A stretch of 64,000 nucleotides of DNA from Paenibacillus sp. FSL R5-0341 (GTDB lineage: Bacteria; Bacillota; Bacilli; Paenibacillales; Paenibacillaceae): positions 6,138,001 to 6,202,000 of the forward strand of contig NZ_CP150241.1 in the NCBI RefSeq assembly GCF_037975235.1, given 5' to 3'. Positions 7,746-15,087 of this stretch are shown here, piece after piece. The position numbers were made by a program, and so were the translations under genes. Under the pieces are notes generated by a model that had not been told where the DNA came from, ran no database searches, and worked only from the letters and a program-made list of their open reading frames with translations. The first letter of the stretch is position 1. Every line of letters starts with the position of its first letter.

Positions 7746-8759
7746 TCAGTACTCCAGGTGGTGCTGCTCGTTCAGACGTTTGCGGAAGATATAATAACTC
7801 CAGATCTGATAACCGAGAACAAACGGTAACAGTGTGCAAGCTACAATGGTCATTACTTTCAATGAATAAGCGCCGGATGCGGCGTTGTATACGGTCAGGT
7901 CATATGCCGCTCCAAAGGAGCTCACCATCACTCTTGGGAATAGTCCGATAAATACCGAGGCAAAGGCAATCGCAATCACTGCTCCTGTCATACCAAAAGC
8001 CCAGCCTTCACGCTTCTGACGAACAAAGTATGCCGCAAGTGCAAGCGAGACTGCTCCAAGTACGACCATAATCCAGAGGGCCCAGCCGCGTACGGCGAAC
8101 ACATCGGTCATCATATACGTCATTAACGCGTAAACAGCGAGCAGTGCAGTCAGCGGCAACATCAATTTTTGCGCTGTATTCAAGGCACGCTCTCGGAGTT
8201 CGCCAACTGTTCGTAGTGATGCAAACAGCAAGCCATGAACCAGACACAGCAACGTTACGCTTAAGCCACCAATGACGGTGTACGGATTAACGATATCGAA
8301 GAATCCTGCGCGCAACTGCATCTCCCCATCAATGGGCAGACCCTTCATCAACGTGGCAAAGACCACCCCGAACAGGAAAGGTAACAGCGCACTGGAAACA
8401 ACAATGATGATGTCCCAGGTTTTGCGCCAACGTTGTTGTTTCATTTTACTGCGGAATTCGAAAGCAACTCCGCGACCAATTAAGGCGAGTAACACGACCA
8501 CAAGTGGCAGGTAAAAACCACTGAACAACGTGGCATACCAGTGCGGGAAGGCAGCAAACATCGCGCCCCCTGCTGTAATCAGCCATACTTCGTTCCCATC
8601 CCAGAACGGACCGATCGAGTTGATCAGGGTCCGACGTTCACGATCTGTTTTGGCGATAATGCCTGTAGACATCCCTACACCAAAATCAAAACCTTCCAAA
8701 AAGAAGAAACCGACAAACAATACGGCAATCAGCAAAAACCACAACTCACTTAGTGACAA
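7746..8759 (-). CDS. cydB: Cytochrome bd ubiquinol/menaquinol oxidase subunit II
   Basis: CydB is the second membrane subunit of the high-affinity quinol oxidase. From the TTG at 8757-8759 the protein is 337 residues and starts LSLSELWFLLIAVLFVGFFF, the usual CydB N-terminus; GGAGG (8768-8772) is eight bases before that TTG, and typical CydB length is about 338. An ATG at 8774 and a longer frame to 8849 are open, but they lie inside cydA and have no better ribosome site. Landmarks: 'LEGFDFGVGM', 'GPFWDGNEVWLITAGGAMFAAFP' and 'LLALIGRGVAFEFR'. It overlaps the cydA end by 14 bp, so the two are translationally coupled. Confidence 0.93.
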   Translation of the reverse strand: MSLSELWFLLIAVLFVGFFFLEGFDFGVGMSTGIIAKTDRERRTLINSIGPFWDGNEVWLITAGGAMFAAFPHWYATLFSGFYLPLVVVLLALIGRGVAFEFRSKMKQQRWRKTWDIIIVVSSALLPFLFGVVFATLMKGLPIDGEMQLRAGFFDIVNPYTVIGGLSVTLLCLVHGLLFASLRTVGELRERALNTAQKLMLPLTALLAVYALMTYMMTDVFAVRGWALWIMVVLGAVSLALAAYFVRQKREGWAFGMTGAVIAIAFASVFIGLFPRVMVSSFGAAYDLTVYNAASGAYSLKVMTIVACTLLPFVLGYQIWSYYIFRKRLNEQHHLEY

Positions 8760-10161
8760 CGGAATAACCTCCATCCACGCCGAACGGGTCGGCCGATTCA
8801 TCGTGATCTTCCGGCTTCTCGACCGCAAACGGTCCGGCTTTGATCTCACGTACGAACAGGTATACCATCACGATTCCGAGAACCGTATACGCAGCGGTAA
8901 AAGCAATGGTCGAGAACAAGATCATTCCTGCGGATACATTCGGTGAGACCCCGGCTTCAGTTGTCATATAGCCAAATACTGTCCATGGCTGCCTTCCGAC
9001 CTCGGTCATAATCCAACCTGATGTATTGGCGATAAACGGCAGGGAGATGGCAAACACCATCAGACGCATAAACCACTTCCCAGCGACCTCCAGCTTCTTG
9101 CGCATGGCCAGAAACGTACCGTATAGCGCCAGTGCAATCATCAAACCACCCGCTGCAATCATGATGCGGAAACTCCAGAACGTTGTACGTACTGGAGGGA
9201 TATAGTCCCCTGGTCCGTACGTCTGTTCATACTCAGCTTGAAGCTCCTTCATGCCTTTGACACTACCGGAGAACTTACTGTAGGACAGATAACTGAGCAA
9301 TCCGGGGATTTTGATCTCGCCCGTATTCTCCTGTTTATCCGGATCAATAAAAGCGACCACCGTCCATGGTGCCGGATCTTCTGTCGTCGTCCATGTGCCC
9401 TCACTGGCTGCCATCTTCATCGGCTGTGTCTCCACCAGATATTGCGCCTGGAAGTGACCGGAGAAAGCAACGCCGAATGAAGAAACCAGAGCGATAATGA
9501 TCGCAATATTAAACGATTTGCGGAAGATCTCCACATCCTGCTTTTTCATCAATTTGTAGGCACTAATACCCGTTACGACGAATGCCCCTGTCATCAATGC
9601 CCCAAAGATTGTATGTGGGAACTCAACGAGAAGCTGACCATTCGTGATGAGTGCAAAGAAATCATTCATCTCGGCTCGGCCGTTGTTAATCTCAAACCCG
9701 ACAGGATGCTGCATAAATGAATTGGCCGCCAGAATCCACAGCGCGGACAGGAATGTGCCAACGAACACCAGCCAGATACAGGCCAGATGCACTTTTTTGG
9801 ACAAACGATCCCACCCAAATATCCACAATCCAATAAATGTAGACTCCATAAAAAACGCCAATAGGGCTTCAATAGCCAGTGGCGCACCGAACACATCCCC
9901 GACAAATCGGGAGTACTCTGACCAGTTCATACCGAACTGAAACTCTTGCAGAATACCTGTGACTACCCCGACGGCAAAGTTAATCAGGAACAGTTTGCCC
10001 CAGAACTTGGCCATCGTTTTGTAGATCTCCTTACCCTTAACAACGTACAACGTCTCCATAATCGCAACCAACAGCACAAGACCGATGGATAGCGGCACAA
10101 AAAAGAAATGGAAAATCGTTGTAAGTGCATATTGGATACGCGATAACATAATCGGATCCAT
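8746..10161 (-). CDS. cydA: Cytochrome bd ubiquinol/menaquinol oxidase subunit I
   Basis: CydA carries haems b558, b595 and d and oxidises quinol while reducing O2 to water. The 471-residue protein shows the N-terminal 'SRIQYALTTIFHFFFVPLSIGL' with the haem-ligand His, 'GVVTGILQEFQFGMNWSEYSRFVGDVFGAPLA', 'FIANTSGWIMTEVGRQPW' (the conserved GRQPW loop) and a short quinol-binding loop typical of Gram-positive enzymes. The ATG at 10161 has GAAGGGG upstream. It is first in cydABDC. The 380-bp upstream region carries palindromes matching Rex/Fnr sites, so low-oxygen or high-NADH induction is likely. Confidence 0.95.
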   Translation of the reverse strand: MDPIMLSRIQYALTTIFHFFFVPLSIGLVLLVAIMETLYVVKGKEIYKTMAKFWGKLFLINFAVGVVTGILQEFQFGMNWSEYSRFVGDVFGAPLAIEALLAFFMESTFIGLWIFGWDRLSKKVHLACIWLVFVGTFLSALWILAANSFMQHPVGFEINNGRAEMNDFFALITNGQLLVEFPHTIFGALMTGAFVVTGISAYKLMKKQDVEIFRKSFNIAIIIALVSSFGVAFSGHFQAQYLVETQPMKMAASEGTWTTTEDPAPWTVVAFIDPDKQENTGEIKIPGLLSYLSYSKFSGSVKGMKELQAEYEQTYGPGDYIPPVRTTFWSFRIMIAAGGLMIALALYGTFLAMRKKLEVAGKWFMRLMVFAISLPFIANTSGWIMTEVGRQPWTVFGYMTTEAGVSPNVSAGMILFSTIAFTAAYTVLGIVMVYLFVREIKAGPFAVEKPEDHDESADPFGVDGGYSVVTK

Positions 10162-10240
10162 ACCGTTACCCCTTCTTTCTGTTCACTTCGCAGTATGCGT
10201 ATCTGGCATTGAAGCTGCACCTTCGCTGTCTGTCCACCAA

Positions 10241-10258
10241 ATACGTTGATGAACGTAT
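10241..10258. repeat. Palindrome in the cydA leader
   Basis: ATACGTT-GATG-AACGTAT is a perfect seven-base inverted repeat with a four-base loop, about 80 bp upstream of the cydA ATG. It could be a hairpin in the 5' UTR or a protein-binding site; nothing in the sequence decides. Confidence 0.5.
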
Positions 10259-10283
10259 TGTGCCAGATTACCTATTTTATACA

Positions 10284-10299
10284 TGTGAGAATTATCACA
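10284..10299. promoter_or_regulatory. Rex/Fnr-type operator upstream of cydA
   Basis: TGTGA-GAATTA-TCACA is an exact TGTGA-N6-TCACA palindrome, and one further A (10300) makes it fit the Rex consensus TTGTGA-N6-TCACAA in seventeen of eighteen relevant positions' pattern on one side. Rex (NADH/NAD sensor) and Fnr/Crp proteins both use this core. It lies about 125 bp before the cydA ATG; on the minus strand TTGTGA could also serve as a -35 element, which would fit repression by Rex. Confidence 0.65.
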
Positions 10300-10323
10300 A
10301 TCTACGTGTTTAGAGCAAAAAAA

Positions 10324-10339
10324 AGTGATCCTGGTCACA
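10324..10339. promoter_or_regulatory. Second Rex/Fnr-like palindrome
   Basis: AGTGA-TCCTGG-TCACA differs from TGTGA-N6-TCACA by a single base and lies 40 bp (about four helical turns) centre to centre from the first site. The same phase suggests cooperative binding on one DNA face. The rest of 10162-10544 shows no ORF. Confidence 0.5.
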
Positions 10340-10544
10340 CAAAAGATAAAAATCAGCCTATTACCACAGCTTGCCAACTTCATGTATTCATGGAAGATAC
10401 TCATGTTTGGGACGGAATGCCCATATGTTAGTCTCAGGCATAACATGCGAAGTGCCGTGAGGGCTTTACATATGAAGTGAAAGCATGAAGCACATGCAGA
10501 GAGAATGACGCACCATAATTCAGTCAAGGTGAGGTGAACAATTT

Positions 10545-11837
10545 ATGGAAAATTCTGCGCCGTTACCTGATTCAGCCCTCGAAGTCGGCCCGGATGAGGT
10601 TACTACGGCACAGCCCCCTGTCCGGTATGTTCTCTTCCCCCGCAAAGGAGGCTGGTCATCCTTTCCCTATCCCGATATTGCTGCGCTGCTGTCGATCGAG
10701 GGAGATGTCTACTATGTCAGCAGCCTGACGCAAACAGCGGATGTACCTTCGGTCATCACCGTGATCTCCCTTCCTGAAGCCGAGCAGCTATTACTGGAAC
10801 CACGAACCGTTGCGGTCGTTACCCATCCGTACTGGCTTATGGCTACAGCTTCGCTGGAGCCTGAGCTATGTATTGTTCTGCTCCCTGAGCCTGCTGGGGA
10901 TGAAGCAACTTCTCCGCTATGGGAAAGCAGTATTTCCAAACTGGTTGGCATCGCCGATCTGGTGGGTACCTCCTCCGAAACACGATATATGAAGCTGCTT
11001 TTCCAAGGTGTACGCGCTGTCTGGCTAGGCGGCGAAGATCCTACACCTGCGGGTACGATGCAAAAGGATGACCTAGAAGTCCCTCTCCGTGACTACGAAC
11101 TGTTCTTCCTGCATGCGCTGCGGCAGATCCTGTCAGGAACGCTGGATAGCGTCACCCTGCTTCAATGCAGTGTACGTGCTGACTTCTACCGCCAGCTCCG
11201 AGCCAAAGCAGGCGCCCATGAGACGATATCCTTTTTGCTGGCAGCCTATGAGTACTTGCTTGAAGATCCTAGGGCTATCCATTCACTGCAAGAAGCCTTC
11301 ACTCATGCGGTCATGAATGGTCGCAGCGATTGCGTAGTCTCCCACTATCGCTTCCTGTCTGCCATCCATGCCCGGGCCGGGAAATTGGAGGACGCCCTGC
11401 TGGTGTACGGTATCAGTGCGCGCGACGAACAAGAACGACATCATTATGAACAGCTCTGCCGCTGGCTTGAAGCGGGAGAAGATCAACTTGTACGAGCGGA
11501 ATTGCTACGTATTAACGATGATTACGGAAACGCCTTGCGTATCCTGGACGAACTTGGCGGAGAAACGGCGAGACATTGGAAATTCCGCATCTATCAGGAG
11601 ACTGGACGTGTGGAAGAGGCACTTGCTCTGGTGCATGCAGTCGATATTCAGGATGATGCCAGTCGCCGGGATTATCAGCAATTATCCGGAAGTGCGCTGG
11701 CTCTAAGAGGAGAGCGACACGGGGCAGTCCGACATTTTCTCGAAACGGCACTGGAGGATGAAGATGCGCTCGCCCGGATTGTCGAACTGGAGCTGTTGGA
11801 TCATGCTGTACAGCAATTGCTTGGGGAGGTGCCATGA
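10545..11837 (+). CDS. TPR-like protein of the glycosylation locus
   Basis: The 430-residue protein starts at ATG 10545 with GGTGAGGTG upstream. The first 150 residues alternate strands and loops (RYVLFPRKGGWSSFPYPDI, then 'DVYYVSSLTQ' and 'VVTHPYWLM'), vaguely like a Rossmann-type domain. From about residue 190 it is all helical with TPR-like pairs, for example 'HYRFLSAIHARAGKLEDALLVYG' and 'RIYQETGRVEEALALVHAV'. No catalytic motif was recognised. The stop overlaps the next gene's ATG (ATGA), so it is cotranscribed with the GT2, GT4 and methyltransferase genes. A role as scaffold or substrate-recognition partner for the glycosyltransferases is inference from context. Confidence 0.65.
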   Translation: MENSAPLPDSALEVGPDEVTTAQPPVRYVLFPRKGGWSSFPYPDIAALLSIEGDVYYVSSLTQTADVPSVITVISLPEAEQLLLEPRTVAVVTHPYWLMATASLEPELCIVLLPEPAGDEATSPLWESSISKLVGIADLVGTSSETRYMKLLFQGVRAVWLGGEDPTPAGTMQKDDLEVPLRDYELFFLHALRQILSGTLDSVTLLQCSVRADFYRQLRAKAGAHETISFLLAAYEYLLEDPRAIHSLQEAFTHAVMNGRSDCVVSHYRFLSAIHARAGKLEDALLVYGISARDEQERHHYEQLCRWLEAGEDQLVRAELLRINDDYGNALRILDELGGETARHWKFRIYQETGRVEEALALVHAVDIQDDASRRDYQQLSGSALALRGERHGAVRHFLETALEDEDALARIVELELLDHAVQQLLGEVP

Positions 11838-12829
11838 TGCTGGACCCGAAGAAGCGTAGACAACAGGTGAATGGGCCGATGGTGCACAGGGATATCCGAA
11901 CCGAAACCACTTATACGCCAACGGAAACAGTCGATCGGACACATACAGACGCATTGGGAAATGGCGATCAAACGTCGGATCATGCACAACCAACGCCGAG
12001 CACTCGAAGCCAAATTCATCACTGGGGCGACGTACAAGGTCAGGGAGAACAGGATGCTGCTGTATCACAAGAGGAAACAAATGTTTTCGAAGAGCCATTC
12101 TCCATTCGTCGGGTTCGCAAAAGCAAAGGCAACAAACTGACCGCCATGCTCCAGGTTCGCAATGAACGTGGCCGATACCTTGAAGAGGTACTGCATGATC
12201 TGAGTGAGTTCGTGGATGAGATCGTGATTGTGGACGATGCAAGCACAGACGGAACCCCGGACATATGCAAAGCCTATCCGAAGGTGGTCCGGCTGGAAGT
12301 GTTGGAGAAACCGCTGTTCGCCGAGGAATGGCGGCTTCGCAATACCTTATGGCAAGCGGCTGCGGGAACACGTCCCGACTGGTTGCTCTCGGTTGATGCG
12401 GATGAGCTATACAGCACAGAGGCCAAGAAAGCCATACGCACTCTGATTAATCAGGAGTATGCGGACTGGTTTGCATTTCGTTTCTACGATATGTGGGGTG
12501 GCCGGACCCACTACCGGGAAGATGATCTCTGGTGTCTGCATAAACGGCACACCGCTTCACTTGTACGGTATATGCCTGGATATCCTTATTTTTATCCACA
12601 GCAGAATCATCATGTTCCCCGCCTTCCCTTGTCCTGCACTGTATTGCCTGGGATCAGCACGGAGCTGAAGGTTCAGCACCTCGGTTGGGCCGGCAGCCTG
12701 GAAGATCGGGTTCGTAAATACTTGCGCTACAAACGTATTGATCCGAGCGGTGAGTGGGGAAATCTTGCACACTACGAGTCGATCCTCGATCCGGAACCTC
12801 GGCTGCTTCCCTGGAAGGAGGGACAGTGA
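11834..12829 (+). CDS. GT2-family glycosyltransferase
   Basis: The 331-residue protein has a polar, probably disordered N-terminus of about 95 residues followed by a GT-A domain: 'KLTAMLQVRNERGRYLEEVL', 'FVDEIVIVDDASTDGTPDI' and the metal-binding 'WLLSVDADELY' (DxD). After this comes 'YDMWGGRTHYREDDLWCL', and the protein ends in 'HLGWAGSLEDRVRKYLRYKRID', common in GT2 enzymes acting on proteins or surface glycans. It uses a nucleotide sugar, probably in the cytoplasm; there is no membrane segment. GGGAGG precedes ATG 11834, which overlaps the stop of the upstream gene. The acceptor is unknown; the nearby repeat proteins are candidates. Confidence 0.8.
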   Translation: MMLDPKKRRQQVNGPMVHRDIRTETTYTPTETVDRTHTDALGNGDQTSDHAQPTPSTRSQIHHWGDVQGQGEQDAAVSQEETNVFEEPFSIRRVRKSKGNKLTAMLQVRNERGRYLEEVLHDLSEFVDEIVIVDDASTDGTPDICKAYPKVVRLEVLEKPLFAEEWRLRNTLWQAAAGTRPDWLLSVDADELYSTEAKKAIRTLINQEYADWFAFRFYDMWGGRTHYREDDLWCLHKRHTASLVRYMPGYPYFYPQQNHHVPRLPLSCTVLPGISTELKVQHLGWAGSLEDRVRKYLRYKRIDPSGEWGNLAHYESILDPEPRLLPWKEGQ

Positions 12830-12830
12830 A

Positions 12831-14216
12831 ATGGGCGTGGTGAGTATTCTGACACATAGCTTCACCGATGGGTACAATCGGGAATTTGGCCGGGTATTTG
12901 GCGGTGGACTGGAGCGCTACATTTTGGATCTGTGCAGTGTCATCCGTGGGCTCGGGCACATTCCCGAGGTTCATCAGCTCTCTTATTTTGAGGCGTTTCA
13001 GACGCGTACGGAGCAGATTGATGTATTTGGCTATGCATATGACATGAATGATGTGCCCGAAGCCTTTGACCGGATGGCCGCCGCGGCACGCGGACCTGTG
13101 ATCTATGCGAGCTGTCTGTGGCAACCCATCACCTACAAACCAGGCAGTCTTGGCATCTGTCACGGCATTAACTGGGATCGTCCCGGTCTGCCATTGGATA
13201 CCAAACAACAAGTAGCAGAACACATTCAGCTGGCTCTGGATGGACTTGTGCGCATCGTGTCTGTGGATTCCCATTTCCAGACCTTTTGCCGAGCCGCTTG
13301 TACCTATACCGATCCAAGGCAGGTTGTCCTCATTCCCAATGCAGTGGATACGTCCTATTTCACACCAGCCCCGCCAACGCGGACCTTAGAGCAGGAACAG
13401 GAAGACGAATGGCTTGCTGCATGGAAGACCGATCTGGCGAGTCATGAGGAGAAGGCTGATGCAGTTATATCAGGGGTGCAAGCTGTAGAGAGCAAGGGTG
13501 GAGCGGGTGGTGATGGAACGAACAGAGGTAGGGCTAACGATATTCTAATAGAAGCAGATGCTGACTACCAGGTTAATGGTCCAATTCGGGGACAGGTTGA
13601 AAAGAAAGCTGTGGATGTAAGTTTGACCCCTCCCCGCCCAATTCGCATTATATATCCGCGCCGCATCAGCATGGAACGCGGCATTATTCCGATGATGCTG
13701 GCAGCAGATAAGCTATTGGGTGCTTTTCCAGATCTGGAGATTGAATTTGCCGGGGAACTGGTCGAAGGCAGTACGGTCGGGAGAGCCTTCCGTTATTGGC
13801 ATCGTACTCACCCACATGCAGCGAGAATTAACCAGCGCACGTATGATTTCCGGGATATTCGGGTGGCCTACCATCAGGCAGATATCGCCGTAATTCCAAC
13901 CGTTTTCTCAGAGGGCACCTCCTATGCCTGTCTGGAAGCGATGAGCTGTGGACTTCCAGTAATCGCCTCCAATGTTGGCGGATTGAATGATCTGATTCAG
14001 GACGGGTTTAATGGGCTGCTGGTACCTCCTGGTGAGCAGGAACTCACCGCCGCACTGGTTCGTCTCGTACAGGATCGGGCAGAGCGAGAACGACTGGGAA
14101 TCTATGCGCGCGAGACTGCACTGTCCTATGATCTAACCAGGTGGCGGAGCCGGTGGAGCACGGTGTTGGAATCTTTTTTGGCAGAGACAGGATTGAAGGA
14201 GGGAATTCGCGGATGA
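12831..14216 (+). CDS. GT4-family glycosyltransferase
   Basis: From ATG 12831 (GGAGGGACAGTGAA upstream, one base after the previous stop) the protein is 461 residues. It has the GT-B fold: N-terminal domain 'FGRVFGGGLERYILDLCSVI', hinge and C-terminal domain with 'IRIIYPRRISMERGI', then 'VIPTVFSEGTSYACLEAMSC' and 'GLPVIASNVGGLNDLI', the E-x7-E nucleotide-sugar site of GT4. An odd hydrophilic insertion of about 85 residues (around 13380-13625; QEQEDEWLAAWKTDL..., Gly/Asn-rich) separates the two domains, probably a flexible linker. It ends in ATGA overlap with the methyltransferase. Likely retaining glycosyltransferase of the locus; donor and acceptor unknown. Confidence 0.85.
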   Translation: MGVVSILTHSFTDGYNREFGRVFGGGLERYILDLCSVIRGLGHIPEVHQLSYFEAFQTRTEQIDVFGYAYDMNDVPEAFDRMAAAARGPVIYASCLWQPITYKPGSLGICHGINWDRPGLPLDTKQQVAEHIQLALDGLVRIVSVDSHFQTFCRAACTYTDPRQVVLIPNAVDTSYFTPAPPTRTLEQEQEDEWLAAWKTDLASHEEKADAVISGVQAVESKGGAGGDGTNRGRANDILIEADADYQVNGPIRGQVEKKAVDVSLTPPRPIRIIYPRRISMERGIIPMMLAADKLLGAFPDLEIEFAGELVEGSTVGRAFRYWHRTHPHAARINQRTYDFRDIRVAYHQADIAVIPTVFSEGTSYACLEAMSCGLPVIASNVGGLNDLIQDGFNGLLVPPGEQELTAALVRLVQDRAERERLGIYARETALSYDLTRWRSRWSTVLESFLAETGLKEGIRG

Positions 14217-14884
14217 TGGATACGCCCAAGGCAACGGAATTCATGGAATCAAGATACATTCGGCAAAGTGACCCTAAAACGGACACACTGGTCTTCCCCT
14301 TGCATCCGGCATGGTGGAGCCGTCCCTATGAATATGAATGGGCCCGGCGGTTTGCACGTCCGGACGATGTGGTCCTTGATGCAGCCTGCGGCATCTCCCA
14401 TCCGTTCAAATTCTGGCTTGCCGAACACTGCCGCGAGGTTCACGCCTGCGATTGGGATGAACGTATTTTGTCTGAAGAGGCAATCCGGCTGGATATTGCT
14501 GCTGATTTTGGCGAGCAAGCCGCTCAGGATCTGCCGGAATCAACTCTCGTCCGATTGCACCGTTCAAAGGCTAATCTGGCCCAGCTTCCGTATGAATCGG
14601 GTAAGTTTGATCGGGTGTTCTGTATTTCTGTACTGGAGCATCTGGATACAGGCACAATGCTGCGTGCATTTCGTGAATTCGCCCGGGTGCTGAAGCCAAA
14701 CGGACAGTTGATCGCTACCTTCGATGTGCCCGAGATGCGGCCTGATCTACTGGAGACGATCATGGCGGTCACCGGACTAACCATTGAAGATAAGCTGAAT
14801 GTGGAGGAGCCGGACGATGCTATCTGGTCAGACATGTACGGCACGCCAATCCGCTGTTTTCGCGCAGTGATATGCAAAGGTTGA
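14213..14884 (+). CDS. Class I SAM-dependent methyltransferase
   Basis: The 223-residue protein from ATG 14213 (GGAGGGA upstream, overlapping the GT4 stop) shows the class I methyltransferase core: motif I 'VVLDAACGISHPFKFWL', acidic loop 'VHACDWDE', 'SGKFDRVFCISVLEHLD' and 'EFARVLKPNGQLIATFDVPE'. Motif I is DAACG rather than the common DxGxG, a known variant. In a glycosyltransferase operon it most likely methylates a sugar of the glycan, or caps it. It is the last clear gene of the rightward operon. Start chosen by the ribosome site and operon overlap. Confidence 0.85.
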   Translation: MMDTPKATEFMESRYIRQSDPKTDTLVFPLHPAWWSRPYEYEWARRFARPDDVVLDAACGISHPFKFWLAEHCREVHACDWDERILSEEAIRLDIAADFGEQAAQDLPESTLVRLHRSKANLAQLPYESGKFDRVFCISVLEHLDTGTMLRAFREFARVLKPNGQLIATFDVPEMRPDLLETIMAVTGLTIEDKLNVEEPDDAIWSDMYGTPIRCFRAVICKG

Positions 14885-14947
14885 GACTGGTGGAGTTGCG
14901 TTGGGTTAAATGCAGAATGGATAATTGAGGACTTGAGGGATCGACCC

Positions 14948-15058
14948 ATGGGCAACGGAACCATGCACGGTTCGGGAAATAATCCGATTACCGGCAGCTC
15001 CGTTGCTTTTGTACTTTCAATGGAGGTCCTATTACGGGAATATGTGGGGGATATATAG
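14948..15058 (+). CDS. Candidate small protein, 36 residues
   Basis: GAGGGA (14935-14940) is seven bases before ATG 14948; the frame encodes 36 residues, MGNGTMHGSGNNPITGSSVA then FVLSMEVLLREYVGDI, ending at TAG 15058. It has a Gly/Asn-rich start and an amphipathic C-terminal helix. It lies 63 bp after the methyltransferase in the same direction, before a convergent gene. Not recognised; could be chance, but ribosome site and position are good. Confidence 0.35.
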   Translation: MGNGTMHGSGNNPITGSSVAFVLSMEVLLREYVGDI

Positions 15059-15087
15059 GGATTGGGGAACTAAAGATGAAAGACAGA

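Noticed and set aside
14950..14980. Hairpin GAACC...GGTTC as a terminator of the glycosyltransferase operon
   Set aside because: The stem is only five bases and has no T-run.
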